Source of the DNA: Lachnospiraceae bacterium UBA3785
Lineage (GTDB): Bacteria > Bacillota > Clostridia > Lachnospirales > Lachnospiraceae
Direction of reading: 5' to 3'
Length of the DNA stretch: 24,214 nucleotides
Assembly (NCBI GenBank): GCA_002369495.1
Contig: DFFD01000156.1
Span: 1 to 24,214, forward strand
Part shown: in pieces, positions 23,564 to 24,214 of the stretch
Numbering within the stretch: the first letter of the stretch is position 1
Layout of the letters: the number at the start of each line of letters is the position of its first letter
The notes under the pieces: generated by a model
Databases searched by the model: none
Seen by the model: only the letters and a program-made list of their open reading frames with translations
What the model was told of the DNA's origin: nothing
Translations under genes and position numbers: made by a program

Positions 23564-23755
23564 ATGTTAAAAGTCTTGTTCAAGATTATCAAGGTCCTGG
23601 CCGTCGTCTGGGTCGTGCTCTTCACGGTCTTCTTCTTTGACCTCGACGGGAAGTTCCTTTACTATGTGTGGGAGCCGATGATGATTAAGCGGTTCGACAA
23701 TATGAAGCGTCCGGATCTCACCGGGACACCTTACGAGAAGAAGGAGCCGGTCTGA
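23564..23755 (+). CDS. One-helix membrane protein, 63 residues (copy 2)
   Basis: The predicted product starts MLKVLFKIIKVLAVVWVVLF, continues TVFFFDLDGKFLYYVWEPMM and ends DLTGTPYEKKEPV. One strongly hydrophobic helix (about 8-25) follows a basic start. AAAGGAG lies 6 nt before ATG 23564. It is related to the 55-residue protein at 15553-15720 in length, topology and the motifs [FL]F[KR]II, DLDxK and FDxxKxxDL. It is the last gene of the second dehydratase operon, before a strong terminator. A membrane anchor or small accessory subunit is inferred; I know of no named family. Confidence 0.82.
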   Translation: MLKVLFKIIKVLAVVWVVLFTVFFFDLDGKFLYYVWEPMMIKRFDNMKRPDLTGTPYEKKEPV

Positions 23756-23760
23756 TCAGC

Positions 23761-23800
23761 ATGAGAAAGCCCCCGGAGACCAGCTCCGGGGCTTTTTCAT
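23761..23800 (+). terminator. Rho-independent terminator of the second dehydratase operon
   Basis: AAAGCCCC(C)GGAG and CTCCGGGGCTTT form a GC-rich stem (one bulged C) with an ACCAG loop, followed by TT. Flanking ATGA and TCAT extend the pairing. It starts 6 nt after the stop codon at 23755, and its symmetry could allow action on both strands. Confidence 0.85.
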
Positions 23801-23839
23801 GCGTTTAGTACATGACCGGCCCGTTCAAATTTGATCTAT

Positions 23840-24097
23840 TACCCGGTAAGGTCTTCATTTATCTTTCTACCCGGTAAATTTAATCAAATTGGGCATCTTG
23901 CCATGAGCTGTTTACCTGATGGTCATAGTATTTCTTCCCACATCAGGTAATTATCTTCATTTTTCTTCTGCTGAAGGTTTGATATATACCTGATAGTTGA
24001 AACTTTTTCTCCTCTGCCCGGTAATGCAACTCTCAAGCCCTCGTCCCGGCATATAATCTTTACCTGTTGAGAACCACATAACAATTATTATCCGGTA
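23840..24097. repeat. Four phased inverted-repeat units, 73-74 bp period
   Basis: Each unit begins with TACC(C/T)G and ends 37 nt later with (C/A)GGTA: 23840-23876, 23913-23949, 23987-24023 and 24061-24097. Unit starts are 73, 74 and 74 bp apart; the two motifs within each unit are 28 bp apart. Unit 2 has perfect 8-bp arms (TACCTGAT and ATCAGGTA). The interiors and the 36-37 bp gaps between units are not conserved, apart from a T/C-rich stretch in units 1-3. The array fills the AT-rich interval 23801-24127, which holds no gene I can support. Its function is unknown. Confidence 0.6.
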
Positions 24098-24127
24098 TTT
24101 TGGCAGATTTTCTCAGGCTCAAAGCCC

Positions 24128-24214
24128 TCAATTAAACAGCCTCTCCCGTATCATCCTCTCAAAAAGCCTCATATCCAGCGGGCAGTCACTTGATTCCATC
24201 GTAAAAATGAAGTT
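24128..24214 (-). CDS. C-terminal end of a leftward gene cut by the window edge
   Basis: On the minus strand an open frame enters from the right edge and ends with TGA at 24130-24128. It gives 28 residues, including TMESSDCPLDMRLFERMIRE and ending RLFN. The Arg/Glu-rich amphipathic ending looks protein-like, but the piece is too short to identify. If real, it converges on the second dehydratase operon with the repeat array in between. Confidence 0.4.
   Translation of the reverse strand, partial: NFIFTMESSDCPLDMRLFERMIRERLFN

Noticed and set aside
23840..24097. CRISPR array
   Set aside because: Unit and gap lengths are CRISPR-like, but the interiors of the four units share only scattered bases and no cas gene is visible.
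24100..24117. Sigma-54 promoter in the plus direction near the right edge
   Set aside because: TTGGCAG is followed after 10 nt by CA, not GC, and no gene starts downstream in that direction.

Overview
The window (about 57% GC, strong AGGAGG-type ribosome binding sites, dense operons) looks like chromosomal DNA of an anaerobic member of the Bacillota, most likely class Clostridia and possibly Lachnospirales-like. The evidence is oxygen-sensitive 2-hydroxyacyl-CoA dehydratase-type enzymes, CODH-type nickel accessory proteins, and DUF975 and CmpB-type membrane proteins. No rRNA, tRNA or transposase gene was seen.

Region 1 (1-7183) is a sigma-54 module for acyl-CoA chemistry. A CaiB/BaiF CoA-transferase and a DUF6282 metal-dependent hydrolase form a leftward operon. 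A sigma-54 enhancer-binding activator diverges from it. A hydratase-2/MaoC-like enoyl-CoA hydratase diverges from rpoN, the gene for sigma-54 itself. Three near-perfect -24/-12 promoters are visible: one before DUF6282, one before the hydratase, and one reading out of the left edge. Clusters of a TGTGTCA/TGACACA word lie near two of them, and a third cluster sits inside rpoN, so one local activator may control all three.

Region 2 (7184-11178) begins with a 31-bp perfect hairpin after rpoN. A leftward operon follows, encoding a hybrid sensor histidine kinase, an HSL-type alpha/beta hydrolase and an unknown multi-pass membrane protein.

Region 3 (11179-20335) is a ten-gene leftward run with gaps of 0-32 nt or overlaps. 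In transcription order it encodes a CooC-type nickel-insertion ATPase, a small and a large 2-hydroxyacyl-CoA dehydratase-type subunit, the BcrAD/HgdC-type activator ATPase, a 55-residue one-helix membrane protein, a 237-residue stand-alone protein resembling the middle part of acetyl-CoA synthase (with a Cys cluster), a His-rich protein, a CooT-type nickel protein, a DUF975-CmpB membrane fusion and a membrane-anchored metallophosphoesterase. No CO dehydrogenase and no full acetyl-CoA synthase are present in the window.

Region 4 (20336-23800) diverges from region 3. It holds a second copy of the small subunit, large subunit and one-helix membrane protein, ending at a terminator. The two sets are clear paralogues and share the activator and nickel genes. 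The most unusual proposal for this window is a membrane-tethered, ATP-activated Fe-S acyl-CoA enzyme with its own nickel-handling set and a truncated acetyl-CoA-synthase-like partner.

Region 5 (23801-24214) is AT-richer. It contains four phased inverted-repeat units with a 73-74 bp period and the C-terminal end of a leftward gene.
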